The position numbers and the translations under genes are program-made. Source: Caldimonas caldifontis (GTDB taxonomy: Bacteria; Pseudomonadota; Gammaproteobacteria; Burkholderiales; Burkholderiaceae_C). From it: a stretch of 64,000 nucleotides of DNA. The notes under the pieces were generated by a model that saw nothing but the letters and a program-made list of their open reading frames with translations, ran no database searches and had not been told where the DNA came from. Of this stretch, positions 10,216 through 22,475 are shown piece by piece. Location of the stretch: assembly GCF_002930615.1 (NCBI RefSeq), contig NZ_PSNX01000013.1, positions 49,080 through 113,079 on the forward strand. The letters are read 5' to 3'. Within the stretch, counting starts at the first letter, position 1; each line of letters begins with the position of its first letter.

Positions 10216-10994
10216 GCCGCGGCGCGCGAACCCACCGGCGCGCCGGCTGCACGGCGCAGTGCATCGACATCGAGCACCTTGACCGTATAGCCCGCCACGT
10301 CGATCACCTGGCGCTCGCGCAGCTGACGCAGCACCCGCGAGAAGGTCTCTGGCGTGACGGCCAGCTGGGATGCAATGGCACGCTTGCGCTCGCGCAGGGC
10401 CACCAGTGCCGTCTTGCTGCCATCGCTGCCGGGCTTGACCTCGGCATGTTCAAGCAGCCACGTCGCGCAACGTGCCTCGGCGTCCTTGAGCATCAGGCCC
10501 AGGGTGCCCTCGGTGAGACAACGCACCCGGGCCGCCAGCAGGCGGATCAGGGCATCGGCCAGGCTGGGGTGGTCCACGCAGCAGTCCCGCACGGCCTCGA
10601 CATCGAACGCCCACAGGAGCACCGGCCCCTGGGTGACGGCGTCTTCCAACGGCCGCCCGTCGAGCCAGGCGCTGGCCGCATCGAGCCACTGCCCCGGTTC
10701 CACGAGCCGCGTCTGCTGGGCCAGGCGTCCTTCGCGCAGGGTGCCCAGGGCCACCTGCCCCGAGACCACCAGCCACAGCGCGAGGGCCGGTTCCTCCCGA
10801 TGAAAGACCACGCGCCCGCCATCCAGGGCATGCTCGCGTGCCAGCTGAGCCAGAGCCTGGGCCGCCTCGCGGGTGATGCGGGCCGGGGCCAGCGACGCCT
10901 GCAGCAGCGCTGCGCGGGCATCCAGCGGAATGCCCCGCCCATTCAGCGCTGCACCGGTGGGGTGTCCTCGGAATCTGTCCATGAGCCTGTTCAT
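10212..10994 (-). CDS. Crp/Fnr-family transcriptional regulator (FNR/DNR-like recognition helix)
   Basis: This 260-residue regulator has an N-terminal cyclic-nucleotide-binding-like beta barrel and a C-terminal winged helix. The recognition helix ETFSRVLRQLRERQVI carries the E..SR arrangement used by FNR-type proteins to read TTGAT half-sites. No N-terminal FNR-type cysteine cluster is visible; cysteines occur only mid-protein (DCCVDH, RCLTE, ARCATW). A DNR/NNR-like or other redox/NO sensor is therefore more likely than a 4Fe-4S FNR. I chose the ATG at 10994 because GGTGGAGC lies just upstream. It is divergent from a hemerythrin gene, with two FNR-type boxes between them, suggesting autoregulation and control of the neighbour. 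Confidence 0.88.
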   Translation of the reverse strand: MNRLMDRFRGHPTGAALNGRGIPLDARAALLQASLAPARITREAAQALAQLAREHALDGGRVVFHREEPALALWLVVSGQVALGTLREGRLAQQTRLVEPGQWLDAASAWLDGRPLEDAVTQGPVLLWAFDVEAVRDCCVDHPSLADALIRLLAARVRCLTEGTLGLMLKDAEARCATWLLEHAEVKPGSDGSKTALVALRERKRAIASQLAVTPETFSRVLRQLRERQVIDVAGYTVKVLDVDALRRAAGAPVGSRAAA

Positions 10995-11057
10995 CGGTTG
11001 CTCCACCCATTGGGAGATCGTGTGCCCCGACTCTCTCAGCTTGGGTTCAAGACGGTA

Positions 11058-11071
11058 TTGCGTTGGCTCAA
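11058..11071 (-). promoter_or_regulatory. FNR-type box upstream of the Crp/Fnr gene
   Basis: TTGCG-TTGG-CTCAA is a 14-bp dyad with the half-site spacing of FNR/DNR sites (TTGAT-N4-ATCAA); the right arm reads TTGAG on the other strand. It lies about 70 bp upstream of the regulator's start, in a region with no other function, and fits autoregulation by the E..SR-type regulator next door. It is less perfect than the two sister boxes. Confidence 0.45.
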
Positions 11072-11132
11072 GAAAGCGGGGCTGCGCCGCCCCCGACGTC
11101 CGGGGCCCCGGGCAAAAACCCCGCCGTCCGGC

Positions 11133-11146
11133 TTGATCTGGCGCAA
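11133..11146 (+). promoter_or_regulatory. FNR-type box centred 41.5 bp upstream of the hemerythrin ATG
   Basis: TTGAT-CTGG-CGCAA combines a perfect FNR half-site with a DNR-like half-site (TTGCG on the other strand). Its centre lies exactly 41.5 bases before the A of the hemerythrin start codon. A CACAAT element (11168-11173) sits where a -10 hexamer would be if transcription began at the ATG, and no Shine-Dalgarno sequence is visible. Together these suggest a class II activated, leaderless transcript. Confidence 0.55.
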
Positions 11147-11180
11147 GACAGCGGCGCGCCCAACGCGCACAATCTTCCCC

Positions 11181-11719
11181 ATGTTGCCGGGTTTCAGTTC
11201 CCCCGCCGTGGGTTTCGACCAGCCTTTCGAGATGCTGGAAGCCTGTCACGAGCGGGTGCAGCGCAGCGTCGATCTGCTCACGAGGCTGGCCGAGCACCTG
11301 CACACCGTGGGCCACGACGCCTCGGCCCAGCAGGCCGCAGCCGATGTGCTGCGTTATTTCGATGTGGCAGCCCCGCACCACCATGAAGACGAGGAGCGCC
11401 ACGTCTTCCCGCCTCTGCTGGCCCTGCCCCAGGATGAGGCCCATGCGGCCGTGCATGCGGCCGTGCGCCAGCTCCAGCAGGATCACCTCCTGATGCATCG
11501 GCTGTGGCAGTCGTTGCGAGGCGCCCTGGCGCGCATCGCGAGTGGCCAGGAAGCCGACTTCTCTCACGACGATCTGACGGTGCTGCACCGGTTCACCGGC
11601 CTGTACGCGAGCCACATCGAACTGGAGGAATCGGTGATCTATCCCGCATCCCGCGCCCTGCTGGATGCGACAGGCCTCGCGGCCATGGGTGAAGAGATGG
11701 CCAGGCGCCGTCGCGCGCC

Positions 11720-11723
<4 letters not shown>
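11181..11723 (+). CDS. Hemerythrin HHE-domain protein
   Basis: This 180-residue helical protein carries the diiron hemerythrin ligand pattern: CHERVQ near the N-terminus, HHHEDEERHVFPPLL, QQDHLLMHRLW and YASHIELEESVIYP. These supply the His/Glu set typical of HHE cation-binding domains that bind O2, NO or iron. Its promoter carries an FNR-type box and it is divergent from a Crp/Fnr regulator, so expression under low oxygen or nitrosative stress is likely. The ATG at 11181 has no visible ribosome-binding site. Its TAG stop shares the palindrome CTAG (11720-11723) with the stop of the facing histidine kinase gene. Confidence 0.88.
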
Positions 11724-13990
<2,267 letters not shown>

Positions 13991-14158
13991 GCGGGCAGGC
14001 TCGGTGGGGTGAATGCGTTCAAGCAGCACGGAAGGGCCATTGTGCCCCGGTACCCGCAAAGCCCATGCCCCCCTGTCGGGGGAACGTACACTCAGCAACA
14101 CGCCCGTGCGCGGCACCGTGGACTACATCACAGGTTTTCCTGGTTCGTGCAAGCCTTG

Positions 14159-14692
14159 TCATCGGCAGGGCCCGTGCAATTGACGGAAGACCGCCGGCGG
14201 CATGGGTTCAGGCTGGGAGAAAAGCCCACGTGTGGCCGCACGGGCCTGCCGTTCCTGGGTCTCATAGGGCCCCACCCCCTGCCGATACCGGTAGCTCCAG
14301 GCGTGCCCTTGCGCCACCATCCACGCGCCAATGTCCTCGCCGTCCTGATACAGCCGGCCGAGCCAGCGCGCGTAGACGTCCTGCCGGCGCAGCTGCACCT
14401 GCACGGCACGTCCCAGCACGCGTTCACGCAGTGCCTCCCCGGCCTGAGTGCCCCAGGCCTGGCAGGACTCCGGCGCATCGATGCCCTCAATGCGGACCTT
14501 GAGGCGCCCGGTGGGCCCCTCGCCGGATACCCTCCCCACGTCGATCCAGACCGTGTCCCCGTCGGAGACATGGGTCACGATGGCGACGATCCAGGGGGCC
14601 TCGTCCGTCCTGGCCTGACCGACAAGGCCGAACAAGAGGGCCAGGGCCCAGAAGACCGCGCAGAAGACCCTCGCGTTGATGTCTCGATTCAC
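14159..14692 (-). CDS. Secreted staphylococcal-nuclease-like (thermonuclease) protein
   Basis: This 177-residue protein has an N-terminal hydrophobic signal segment (about residues 8-26) and one SNase/OB-fold domain. The catalytic set typical of micrococcal nuclease is present: [20 protein letters not shown] (Arg, Asp, Glu) and a downstream RWLGRLY arginine. It is probably an exported or periplasmic nuclease cutting DNA or RNA in the presence of calcium. Its start overlaps the end of the helicase gene by 4 bp (ATGA), so the two are probably co-transcribed, although a functional link between an exported nuclease and a cytoplasmic helicase is not obvious. Confidence 0.88.
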   Translation of the reverse strand: MNRDINARVFCAVFWALALLFGLVGQARTDEAPWIVAIVTHVSDGDTVWIDVGRVSGEGPTGRLKVRIEGIDAPESCQAWGTQAGEALRERVLGRAVQVQLRRQDVYARWLGRLYQDGEDIGAWMVAQGHAWSYRYRQGVGPYETQERQARAATRGLFSQPEPMPPAVFRQLHGPCR

Positions 14693-17136
14693 GATTCCAG
14701 TCCCTTCTGGGCGTCCTTCAGAATCCGGGCCAGCCGGTCGGCCAGCTTCTCATTGCTGAGTTTCTCCCGGAAACGCTCCACCATCAGCGGCAGGCTCATG
14801 GGGCTGGGGTGACGCAGCTCCACCACCTCGCGGCGCCAGAGCCGCAAGCGCTCGAGCGTGGCCGTGAGGCGCCGCAGGTCGAGTTCCTGGCTCAGCACCT
14901 CGCGCTCGGCCTGGACCAGCAGGAGGTTGCCGGCATCGTACTTGCGGAAGACCTCGAAGAAGAGGCTGCTGGACGCCTGGAGCTGCTTCATGCTCTTGGG
15001 TGCGCCGGGGTAGCCGCTGAACACCAGCCCCGCCACACGTGCGATCTCGCGAAAGCGCCGCTGCGACAGCTCGGTGGCATTGAGGCTGGCCAGCACGTCG
15101 TGCAGCAGGTCGTCCGTGGTGAAGACCGAGCCGTCCAGCACGGGGGAGAGGTCCACCGGCTCGGCGCTGAGCAGTTCGAAGCCGTAGTCGTTCATCGCGA
15201 TGCTGAAGGTGTTCGGCCGATCGCGCGCCAGCCGCCAGGCCAGCAGGCTCGCCAGCCCCAGGTTCACGAAACGGCCCGCGAACGGATAGAGGTAGAGGTG
15301 CTGCCCTTCGCGGGAGCGGTAGCGCTCGATCACCAGGGTGTCGGGCCGGGGCAGGCGGGAGACACGACGCTGCATCTCCAGCATCGGGCGCGCCGTTTGC
15401 AGCTCCGGCTCGAGGAAGTGGCCCTGGTCGGCAGCAGCCAGCAGTTCGAGGACGGCGTCGGCCATTTCGGTGGACAGGGGCATCTTGCCGCCGCCCCAGC
15501 GCGGCACGGCGCCGCGATTCTTCTCGGCGCGGCGCACGTAGGCCGTCATGTCCTGCACACGGATGAACTCCAGCAGCCGCCCGGCGAAAAGGAAGCAATC
15601 GCCCTTCTTCAGGCGTGCGATGAAGCTCTCCTCCACCGAGCCGAGGCTGGCCCCGCCCAGGTATTTCACCTGCATCGAGGCATCGCTGACGATGGTGCCC
15701 ACCTGGAGCCGGTGGCGGCGCGCAATGCCGGCATCGGCCACACGGTAGACGCCTTCGACGAGTTGCACGCGGTGGTATTCAGGATAGGCCTGCAGGCTCT
15801 CGCCGCCTCGTTCGACAAAGGCCAGCGCCCAGCGCCATTCGGCGTCGGTGAGCGTGCGGTAGGCCCAGGTGCTGCGCACCTCGGCCAGCAGGTCGGTGGC
15901 CACGAAGCCACCACCCAGCGCCACGGTGACGAGGTGCTGCACCAGGACGTCCAGGGGCTTGTCCGGCGACTCGCGCTTCTCGATGCACCCGGCCTGCGCC
16001 GCGCGACGAGCCGCCGCAGCCTCCACCAGTTCCAGCGTGTGGGTGGGCACCAGCGTCACGCGGCTCGGCCGCCCCGGCGCGTGGCCGCTGCGGCCTGCAC
16101 GCTGCAGCAACCGCGCCACGCCCTTGGCGGAGCCGATCTGCAGCACACGCTCCACCGGCAGGAAGTCCACACCCAGGTCCAGCGAGGAGGTGGCCACCAC
16201 GGCCTTCAGCCGCCCCTCCTTCAGGCCCAGCTCCACCCATTCCCGCACGGCCTTGTCGAGCGAGCCGTGATGCAGGGCCACGATGCCGGCCCACTCGGGC
16301 CGCGCCTCAAGGAGCATCTGGTACCAGAGCTCGGCTTGCGAGCGGGTGTTGGTGAAGACCAGGCTCGTGCCCGAACGCTCGACCTCCTCGACCACCGGTG
16401 CCAGCATCTGGCCGCCCAGGTGGCCCGCCCAGGAAAAGCGCCCCGGCTCATGCGGCAACAAGGTGTCGATCACCAGGGTCTTGTCCATGCGACCCTGCAC
16501 CAGCTGGCCCTTGCGATGACCCAGCAGCACCGCCATGGCCTCCTCCAGGTTGCCCAAGGTGGCGCTCAGACCCCAGGTGACAAGCGATGGGTTCCAGACC
16601 CTCAGCCGGGCCAGGGCAAGCTGCACCTGCACGCCCCGCTTGTTGCCCATCAGCTCATGCCATTCATCGACGATGATGGTGTGGACACTGGTCAGGCGCT
16701 CGCGCGCGTCGGCGCGCGTGAGGAGCAGGCTCAGCGACTCGGGCGTGGTGACCAGGGCTTCGGGCAGGCGGCGGTCCTGTCGGGCCCGCTCGGCGCTGGG
16801 GGTGTCCCCGGTGCGCAGGCTCACCCGCCAGCGCGGCGCCAGATCCGACAGCGGCAGGGACAGGGCCCGCACCGTGTCCGCGGCCAGGGCCCGCATGGGC
16901 GTGATCCACAGCACCCGGCTCCCCGCCGGTGCCGGGGCGTGTTCCCGATCACGCATCAAGGCGCCCAGCCACACCGCATAGGTCTTGCCCGATCCCGTCG
17001 TGGCGTGCAGCAGTCCGCTGCGCCCGGCCGTCATGGCGCGCCAGACCTCCCGCTGGAATGGGAAGGCCGTCCAGCCTCGTGCGGCCATCCAGGCGTCCGC
17101 CGGGGTCTCCTCCACATCGTCGGGCTGGCGCTGCAT
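14689..17136 (-). CDS. Lhr-type (ligase-associated) DEXH-box DNA helicase
   Basis: This 815-residue superfamily 2 helicase has Walker [15 protein letters not shown], motif Ia TPMRALAAD, motif II VDEWHEL, motif [11 protein letters not shown], a helicase C domain with [10 protein letters not shown], and motif [10 protein letters not shown], followed by the winged-helix/Lhr-core region. It matches the ligase-associated DNA damage response helicase (Lhr-Core), a 3'-5' ssDNA-dependent ATPase/helicase. In many proteobacteria this gene is adjacent to a DNA ligase, an MBL-fold exonuclease and a metallophosphoesterase. Here the ligase-exonuclease pair lies 7.7 kb away and no metallophosphoesterase gene is visible. 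It is coupled to the downstream thermonuclease gene. Confidence 0.9.
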   Translation of the reverse strand: MQRQPDDVEETPADAWMAARGWTAFPFQREVWRAMTAGRSGLLHATTGSGKTYAVWLGALMRDREHAPAPAGSRVLWITPMRALAADTVRALSLPLSDLAPRWRVSLRTGDTPSAERARQDRRLPEALVTTPESLSLLLTRADARERLTSVHTIIVDEWHELMGNKRGVQVQLALARLRVWNPSLVTWGLSATLGNLEEAMAVLLGHRKGQLVQGRMDKTLVIDTLLPHEPGRFSWAGHLGGQMLAPVVEEVERSGTSLVFTNTRSQAELWYQMLLEARPEWAGIVALHHGSLDKAVREWVELGLKEGRLKAVVATSSLDLGVDFLPVERVLQIGSAKGVARLLQRAGRSGHAPGRPSRVTLVPTHTLELVEAAAARRAAQAGCIEKRESPDKPLDVLVQHLVTVALGGGFVATDLLAEVRSTWAYRTLTDAEWRWALAFVERGGESLQAYPEYHRVQLVEGVYRVADAGIARRHRLQVGTIVSDASMQVKYLGGASLGSVEESFIARLKKGDCFLFAGRLLEFIRVQDMTAYVRRAEKNRGAVPRWGGGKMPLSTEMADAVLELLAAADQGHFLEPELQTARPMLEMQRRVSRLPRPDTLVIERYRSREGQHLYLYPFAGRFVNLGLASLLAWRLARDRPNTFSIAMNDYGFELLSAEPVDLSPVLDGSVFTTDDLLHDVLASLNATELSQRRFREIARVAGLVFSGYPGAPKSMKQLQASSSLFFEVFRKYDAGNLLLVQAEREVLSQELDLRRLTATLERLRLWRREVVELRHPSPMSLPLMVERFREKLSNEKLADRLARILKDAQKGLES

Positions 17137-17175
17137 GGGCCTGGATTATTCCGTGAGCTCAGGACGGCTGCCGGC

Positions 17176-17189
17176 TTGACATGCATCAA
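17176..17189 (+). promoter_or_regulatory. FNR-type box centred 41.5 bp upstream of the ABC exporter ATPase ATG
   Basis: TTGAC-ATGC-ATCAA differs from the FNR consensus TTGAT-N4-ATCAA by one base. Its centre is exactly 41.5 bases before the A of the start codon at 17224, the same distance as for the hemerythrin box. CACGAT (17212-17217) occupies the expected -10 position for a transcript starting at the ATG, and no Shine-Dalgarno sequence is visible. TTGACA within it could alternatively be read as a sigma-70 -35 hexamer, but the -10 spacing then fails. Confidence 0.5.
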
Positions 17190-17223
17190 CCCGTTCGAAC
17201 ACCGTGGCAGGCACGATGCCCTC

Positions 17224-17955
17224 ATGCCCGCCAATCCCACGCCCCTGCCGTCCGAGCCGATCTTCTGCGCCCGTGGCCTGAGCAAGGTCTACCGCACCGG
17301 CGAAGTCGAGGTGCACGCCCTGCGCGGCGTGGACCTGGACGTGTACCGGGGCGAGTTCATCGTGCTGCTGGGGGCCTCGGGCAGCGGCAAGTCCACGCTG
17401 CTCAACATCCTGGGCGGGCTGGACGTGCCCACCGCCGGCCAGGTGCGCTTTGCCGACCACGACCTGAGCGCCGCCTCCGAGGCCGAGCTGACGCGCTACC
17501 GCCGCGAGCACGTGGGCTTCGTGTTCCAGTTCTACAACCTGATCCCCAGCCTGACGGTGCGCGAGAACATCGCACTGGTCACCGACATCGTGCCGGACCC
17601 CATGCCCATCGACGAGGCCCTGGCCCTGGTGGCGCTGACGCCGCGGCGCGACCATTTCCCCTCGCAGCTCTCGGGTGGCGAGCAGCAGCGCGTGGCCATC
17701 GCGCGGGCCATCGTCAAGCGGCCCGAGGTGCTGCTGTGCGACGAGCCCACCGGCGCGCTCGACTATGAAACCGGCAAGCTGGTGCTGGACGTGGTCGCAC
17801 GCATCAACCGGGAGCTGGGCACCACGGCCATCGTGATCACCCACAACGCAGCCATCGCCGGCATGGCCGATCGGGTGATCCGGCTGGGCGATGGCCGCAT
17901 CCTCAGCGTCGAACGCAACGAGCGCAAGCTCACGCCGGCGGAACTGGCGTGGTGA
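17224..17955 (+). CDS. MacB/LolD-type ABC exporter ATP-binding protein
   Basis: This 243-residue ATPase has Walker [15 protein letters not shown]-loop [12 protein letters not shown], signature [15 protein letters not shown] and Walker [13 protein letters not shown], the pattern of the MacB/LolD/FtsE branch that couples ATP hydrolysis to FtsX-like permeases rather than to import. The ATG at 17224 is preceded by an FNR-type box but not by a clear ribosome-binding site. It overlaps the permease gene by a few bases and starts a three-gene exporter operon (ATPase, permease, periplasmic adaptor). The transported substrate cannot be told from sequence. Confidence 0.92.
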   Translation: MPANPTPLPSEPIFCARGLSKVYRTGEVEVHALRGVDLDVYRGEFIVLLGASGSGKSTLLNILGGLDVPTAGQVRFADHDLSAASEAELTRYRREHVGFVFQFYNLIPSLTVRENIALVTDIVPDPMPIDEALALVALTPRRDHFPSQLSGGEQQRVAIARAIVKRPEVLLCDEPTGALDYETGKLVLDVVARINRELGTTAIVITHNAAIAGMADRVIRLGDGRILSVERNERKLTPAELAW

Positions 17956-20354
17956 AGGCGCTGCTCTCTCTGCGCTGGGTGCCCACGGCGCTGGACCGCA
18001 AGCTGGTGCGCGACCTCGTGCGCCTGTGGAGTCAGGCCCTCACGATCGCTCTGGTGGTGGCCAGCGGCGTGGGGGGCTTCCTCACCAGCCTGAGCGCCGT
18101 CGATTCGCTTGCACTCGCGCGGGAACGCTTCTATGCCCAGGGTCGATTCGCCGACGTGTTCGCCACCGTCAAGCGCGCTCCAACCGCGCTGGCCGACCGG
18201 CTGCGCGAGGTGCCGGGCGTGGCCGATGTGCAGACCACGGTCGAGCAACTGGTGCGTGTGCGCATCGACGGCATCCATGACCCCATCCTGGGCCGGCTCA
18301 TCGGGCTCGATGCCCGGGAGCCTCATCGCATGAACCGGGTGGTGGTGCGCAGCGGCCAGGCCCCCTCCTCGCAGGGACCCGCCCGCAGCGACGGCCATCT
18401 GGAGGCGCTGGTGTCTGCCGGGTTCGCGGATGCCCGGGGTCTGAAGCCTGGCGACACCCTCACCGCCCTGGTCAACGGACGGCTGCGCACGCTGCGCATC
18501 ACCGGGACCGCACTGTCGCCCGAGTACATCTTCGCCGGCCTCGGCGGCATGCCCGATCTGCGCGGCTTCGGCATCTTCTGGGTCGATCATGACGCGCTGG
18601 CCGCCGCCTACGACATGCGAGGCGCCTTCAATCAGGTCGCCGTGAAGCTCGCACCCGGTGCGGCCGAACAGGACGTGCGCGCCCGACTCACCGGTCTGCT
18701 GGCCCCCTACGGCGCCGGTGAGGCCCTGGGGCGCGAAGACCAGACCTCCCACGCCATGCTGGAGGCCGAGATCAAGGAGCAGCAGGTGCTGGGCACCGTG
18801 CTCCCATCCATTTTCCTCGGCGTGGCCGCCTTCCTGCTGCACGTGGTGGTGTCGCGCCTGGTCTCCACGCAGCGCGAACAGATCGCTGCGCTCAAGGCCC
18901 TGGGATACCCCAACCGCCGGATCGCCGCCCACTACCTGAAGCTGGTGATGGTGATCGTGGTCGTCGGGCTTGCTCTGGGCGTGTGGCTGGGCCAGTGGCT
19001 GGGCGCCGCCTTCACGCGACTGTATGCCGAGTTCTTCTATTTCCCCGTCTTCGAGCACCGCCTGGCCCCGAACCTGCTGGTGCTGAGCCTGGGCATCACG
19101 GTGGCCACCGCGGTGGCCGGCACGCTCAGCGCCATCGGCGCCACGGTGCGGCTCGCGCCGGCCGAGGCCATGCGCCCGCCCGCTCCGGGGCGCTTTCGCC
19201 GCACCCTGCTCGAGCGCCTGGGCATCCGTGGCGTTGCACCGGCCTGGCAGATGATCCTGCGCAACATGGAGCGCCGCCCGCTGCGCACGGCGCTGTCGAT
19301 CGGCGGCGTCGCCGCTTCGGTGGCCATCGTGGTGATGGGCAATTTCATCCGAGATGCGATGGACCACATCGTGGACACCCAGTTCAACCTCGCCATGCGC
19401 AGCGATGTGATCCTGTGGATGGTGGACGCGGCGAACGACACGGCGCGGCTGGAGGTGGCCCGACTGCCCGGCGTGACCGCCGTGGAATCGGGCCGCGACG
19501 TCCCGGTGCGATTCACACACGGCCCGGTGAGCGAGCGCGGCGCCATCCAGGGCTACGCCGCCGCGCCCGAACTGCGGCGCATCATCGACATCCGCGGTCG
19601 CCAGACCCCCTTGCCCGACGACGGCCTCGTGATGACCGACCGGCTTGCCCGCAAGCTGGGCCTGCGCATCGGCGACGCAGTGCAGGTACAAGTGCTGGAG
19701 GGTCGCCGCCAGACGCTGACCCTCACGCTGGCTGCCACGGTGCAGGAGATGATGGGCCTGAACGCCTACATGGAGCGCCAGGCCCTGAACCGGCTCTTGC
19801 AGGAAGGCGATGTGTCGTCACAGTACGCCGTGGCCCTGGAGCGTGGCAGCGAGGCGGCCTTCCTGGACGCCACGCAAGGCCTGCCGCGCGTGGTGGGCAC
19901 CTTCAGCAAGCACACCCTGCTGCGCAACATGCAGGAGATCAGTGCGCGCAACATCCGCCTGATGAGCACGGTGCTGACCCTGTTCGCCAGCGTGATTGCC
20001 ATCGGCGTGGTCTACAACAACGCCCGCATCGCCCTGTCAGAACGCGTGTGGGAGCTGGCCAGCCTGCGCGTGCTGGGCTTGACCCGGGCCGAGGTGTCAG
20101 GGCTTCTGCTGGGCGAGATGGCCTTGAGCATCGCCATCGCACTGCCCATCGGCATGGTGCTGGGATGGGGCCTGGTGCACCTCATCGCCCAGTTGCTGCA
20201 ATCCGACCAGTTCCACTTTCCGGTCGTGATCCAGGCCCGTACCTATGCCTGGGCCGGCCTGTGCGTGGTGGCTGCGGGCGTGGCCAGTGCCCTGGTTGTT
20301 CGCCGCCGCATCGACCACCTGGACATGGTGGCCGCCTTGAAGACCCGGGAATGA
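17949..20354 (+). CDS. FtsX/MacB-like ABC exporter permease
   Basis: This 801-residue permease has an N-terminal helix, a large extracytoplasmic MacB-PCD-like domain, three helices around residues 270-420, a second extracytoplasmic domain and three C-terminal helices around residues 670-800. It thus has the duplicated FtsX layout of DevC/YknZ-like exporters. The start is GTG: either 17949, or the immediately following GTG at 17952; both overlap the ATPase stop. It is followed 4 bp later by an HlyD-type adaptor, consistent with a tripartite efflux or lipid/lipoprotein export system. Confidence 0.9.
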   Translation: MVKALLSLRWVPTALDRKLVRDLVRLWSQALTIALVVASGVGGFLTSLSAVDSLALARERFYAQGRFADVFATVKRAPTALADRLREVPGVADVQTTVEQLVRVRIDGIHDPILGRLIGLDAREPHRMNRVVVRSGQAPSSQGPARSDGHLEALVSAGFADARGLKPGDTLTALVNGRLRTLRITGTALSPEYIFAGLGGMPDLRGFGIFWVDHDALAAAYDMRGAFNQVAVKLAPGAAEQDVRARLTGLLAPYGAGEALGREDQTSHAMLEAEIKEQQVLGTVLPSIFLGVAAFLLHVVVSRLVSTQREQIAALKALGYPNRRIAAHYLKLVMVIVVVGLALGVWLGQWLGAAFTRLYAEFFYFPVFEHRLAPNLLVLSLGITVATAVAGTLSAIGATVRLAPAEAMRPPAPGRFRRTLLERLGIRGVAPAWQMILRNMERRPLRTALSIGGVAASVAIVVMGNFIRDAMDHIVDTQFNLAMRSDVILWMVDAANDTARLEVARLPGVTAVESGRDVPVRFTHGPVSERGAIQGYAAAPELRRIIDIRGRQTPLPDDGLVMTDRLARKLGLRIGDAVQVQVLEGRRQTLTLTLAATVQEMMGLNAYMERQALNRLLQEGDVSSQYAVALERGSEAAFLDATQGLPRVVGTFSKHTLLRNMQEISARNIRLMSTVLTLFASVIAIGVVYNNARIALSERVWELASLRVLGLTRAEVSGLLLGEMALSIAIALPIGMVLGWGLVHLIAQLLQSDQFHFPVVIQARTYAWAGLCVVAAGVASALVVRRRIDHLDMVAALKTRE

Positions 20355-20358
20355 CGTG

Positions 20359-21567
20359 ATGAAGAAAAGAACCTTGGTGACCTCTGCCCTGGCCGTCGTG
20401 GCCGTGGGCCTGCTGCTGGCCTGGGCGTTTGCGCCTCGCCCCGTCCAGGTCGAAGTGGCCGAAGCCCGCCGCGGCCTCTTCGAGCGCAGCATCGAGGAGG
20501 ACGCGCGCACCCGGCTGCGCGACCGCTACATCGTCTCGGCCCCGCTGGCCGGCCAGCTCGCACGCATCACCCTGCGCGAAGGCGATGCCGTGCGCGCCGG
20601 TGATGTGCTGGCCACGCTCACGCCCGTTTACTCCCCCATGCTCGACGAGCGCACCGTGAGCGAGCTCAACGCCCGGATCGACACGATCCAGGCCATGGTG
20701 CAGCGTGCCGGCGCCCGCGTCGAACGCGCCCAGGTGGCGGTGGAGCTGGCCCGACAGGAGCTCGCCCGCAGCGAGCAGCTGGCCCAGCAGGGCTTCATCG
20801 CCGCCACCAAGCGCGACACCGATCGCCTGGCCCTGGATGCCGCACGGAAGGAATATGACACCGCCGTGCTCGACCAGCGCGTGGCCCGCCACGAACTGAC
20901 GCAGGCCCGCGCCGCACTGTCGGCGGTGCGCGCGCCCGGCACCGGTGCCGCCCGGGCCTTCCAGGTGCGCGCCCCGGTGGATGCGCAGGTGCTCAAGCTT
21001 TCGCAGACCAGCGAGGGCGTGGTGGCCCTGGGCAGCCCGCTGATGGAGCTCGGCGACACGCGCCAGCTCGAGGTGGTGGCCGAGCTGCTCACCCACGAAG
21101 CCCTGCAGACCCCGCCCGGCACGCCAGTGCGCATCGACCGCTGGGGCGGCCCGGTGGTGCTGGACGGCCGCGTGCGGCGGGTGGAGCCGGCGGCCTTCAC
21201 CAAGGTCTCGGCCCTGGGGGTGGAAGAGCAGCGCGTGCGCGTGATCATCGACATCGACACCCCCCATGCCCAGTGGTCGGCCCTGGGCGACGGCTACCGC
21301 GTGGGCGTGCAGCTCATCGTGCGCCGCGAACGTGACGCCCTGCGCGTGCCGGTCAGCGCCGTCTTTCCATGGGACAGCGACAACCGCAGCAACATGGCGG
21401 TCTTCGTCGTGCGCAATGGGCGTGCCCACCTCCAGCCGGTCACGGTGGGCGAGCGCAACGGCGTGGAAGCCTGGATCCGTGAAGGCCTGGACGAAGGCGC
21501 CTCGGTGATCATCTACCCGCCCGCGGCTGTCAGGGACGGTGTGCGCGTCCAGGCACGCCAGCCCTGA
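20359..21567 (+). CDS. HlyD/MacA-type periplasmic adaptor (membrane fusion) protein
   Basis: This 402-residue protein has one N-terminal membrane anchor (about residues 5-24), a biotinyl-lipoyl-like segment (RYIVSAPLAGQLARITLREG), a coiled-coil hairpin around residues 85-190 and a beta-barrel region. It is the typical periplasmic adaptor that links an inner-membrane exporter to an outer-membrane channel. The ATG at 20359 lies four bases after the permease stop; a GTG three bases earlier is possible. No outer-membrane factor gene follows. Its stop faces that of the next gene within a CTGAGC-G-GCTCAG palindrome. Confidence 0.9.
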   Translation: MKKRTLVTSALAVVAVGLLLAWAFAPRPVQVEVAEARRGLFERSIEEDARTRLRDRYIVSAPLAGQLARITLREGDAVRAGDVLATLTPVYSPMLDERTVSELNARIDTIQAMVQRAGARVERAQVAVELARQELARSEQLAQQGFIAATKRDTDRLALDAARKEYDTAVLDQRVARHELTQARAALSAVRAPGTGAARAFQVRAPVDAQVLKLSQTSEGVVALGSPLMELGDTRQLEVVAELLTHEALQTPPGTPVRIDRWGGPVVLDGRVRRVEPAAFTKVSALGVEEQRVRVIIDIDTPHAQWSALGDGYRVGVQLIVRRERDALRVPVSAVFPWDSDNRSNMAVFVVRNGRAHLQPVTVGERNGVEAWIREGLDEGASVIIYPPAAVRDGVRVQARQP

Positions 21568-21576
21568 GCGGCTCAG
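21564..21576. other. Palindrome carrying both convergent stop codons (adaptor / DUF429)
   Basis: CTGAGC-G-GCTCAG contains the TGA of the exporter adaptor gene (21565-21567) and, on the other strand, the TGA of the DUF429 gene (21575-21573). The arms are identical to those of the element at 10201-10215. There is no T-tract. Confidence 0.5.
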
Positions 21577-22475
21577 GCCGTGAGGATCCAGCCTTCCAGC
21601 GGGTCCACCTGCAGCGGCCACCCCCAGCGCGGCCGGTCGATCGACCAGGCGGCCTGCATCATGCAGAGCACGGCGTCGAGCCGGTCTCCGGAGGCGTCGG
21701 CCGCCAGCTCGTCCCGCTGCGCCGAACTCAGATGCAGGCGCAGGCCGAGGCGGCTGCGGCCCTGCACCAGCGCCTCGATCAGGTCCTTGCGGGCGATCAG
21801 GCGTTCGGGCGTCTGGCGGGCGGCCTCATCACTCTTGTAGCTGCGCGCGCCGATCAGTTCGCGCGCCAGCATCCCCGGGTAACCCTCCAGCGCCACGCGG
21901 GAAGCATCGCCCGCCTGCAAGCCGGGCAGATGCACGCCGGCGCGGCGCAGCGCCGGCACCCCGGCGTGCAGCATGTAGGCCACCGGAGGGTTGACCCATT
22001 TCATCGATGGCGATGAGCCGGCCGGCCGGTCCGCCACCCGGTGGGCGAACTTGGCCCCCACGGGTCGGGACTGGCAGAAGGCCGCGAAGGTCGCCCGGAT
22101 CTCGGCTCGCTCCAGGGCAGCATAGTGGTCCATCAGCGCCGGCCAGTCGGTGGGCCAGCCCAGATGCTCCACCAGCTCGCGGGGCAGCCCGAAGGGAAAA
22201 TCAAAGGCGCCCACCCAGGGACCCGGCTGCACGAGCCAGGCCTCAAAGCCGGCTTCATCGGTCAGCGACTGCATGTGCAGCAGTCGCACCCGCGCCCCCT
22301 GGCGCTCGCCCACGGCGGCGGTGATGGGCTTGCGGCGGGTGGGCCGGCTGGTGAAGTCGACGCCCACAACGCGCAGCCCCTCGGGCCAGGGGCCTGCGGC
22401 ATGAGGATTCAGCAACAAGTCTTGCACAGGTGCATTGTCCTGGAGTCGACAAAGCCCCGCCGACCTCCTCCACAA
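21573..22475 (-). CDS. DUF429-domain protein
   Basis: This protein of up to 300 residues belongs to the DUF429 family, predicted RNase H-like nucleases of unknown function. Visible markers are VVGVDFTSRPTRRKPI near residue 37, WVGAFDFPFGLPRELV and the C-terminal SGDRLDAVLCMMQAAW; the spaced acidic residues are as expected for an RNase H-like metal site. The start is uncertain. The ATG at 22475 gives a non-homologous leader, and a GTG at 22427 is equally plausible and would free the divergent promoter region. It converges on the exporter adaptor gene. Confidence 0.75.
   Translation of the reverse strand: MWRRSAGLCRLQDNAPVQDLLLNPHAAGPWPEGLRVVGVDFTSRPTRRKPITAAVGERQGARVRLLHMQSLTDEAGFEAWLVQPGPWVGAFDFPFGLPRELVEHLGWPTDWPALMDHYAALERAEIRATFAAFCQSRPVGAKFAHRVADRPAGSSPSMKWVNPPVAYMLHAGVPALRRAGVHLPGLQAGDASRVALEGYPGMLARELIGARSYKSDEAARQTPERLIARKDLIEALVQGRSRLGLRLHLSSAQRDELAADASGDRLDAVLCMMQAAWSIDRPRWGWPLQVDPLEGWILTA

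Noticed and set aside
14809..17223. Long plus-strand frame leading into the ABC exporter ATPase
   Set aside because: Only the part from the ATG at 17224 has homology; the rest is antisense to the helicase gene.
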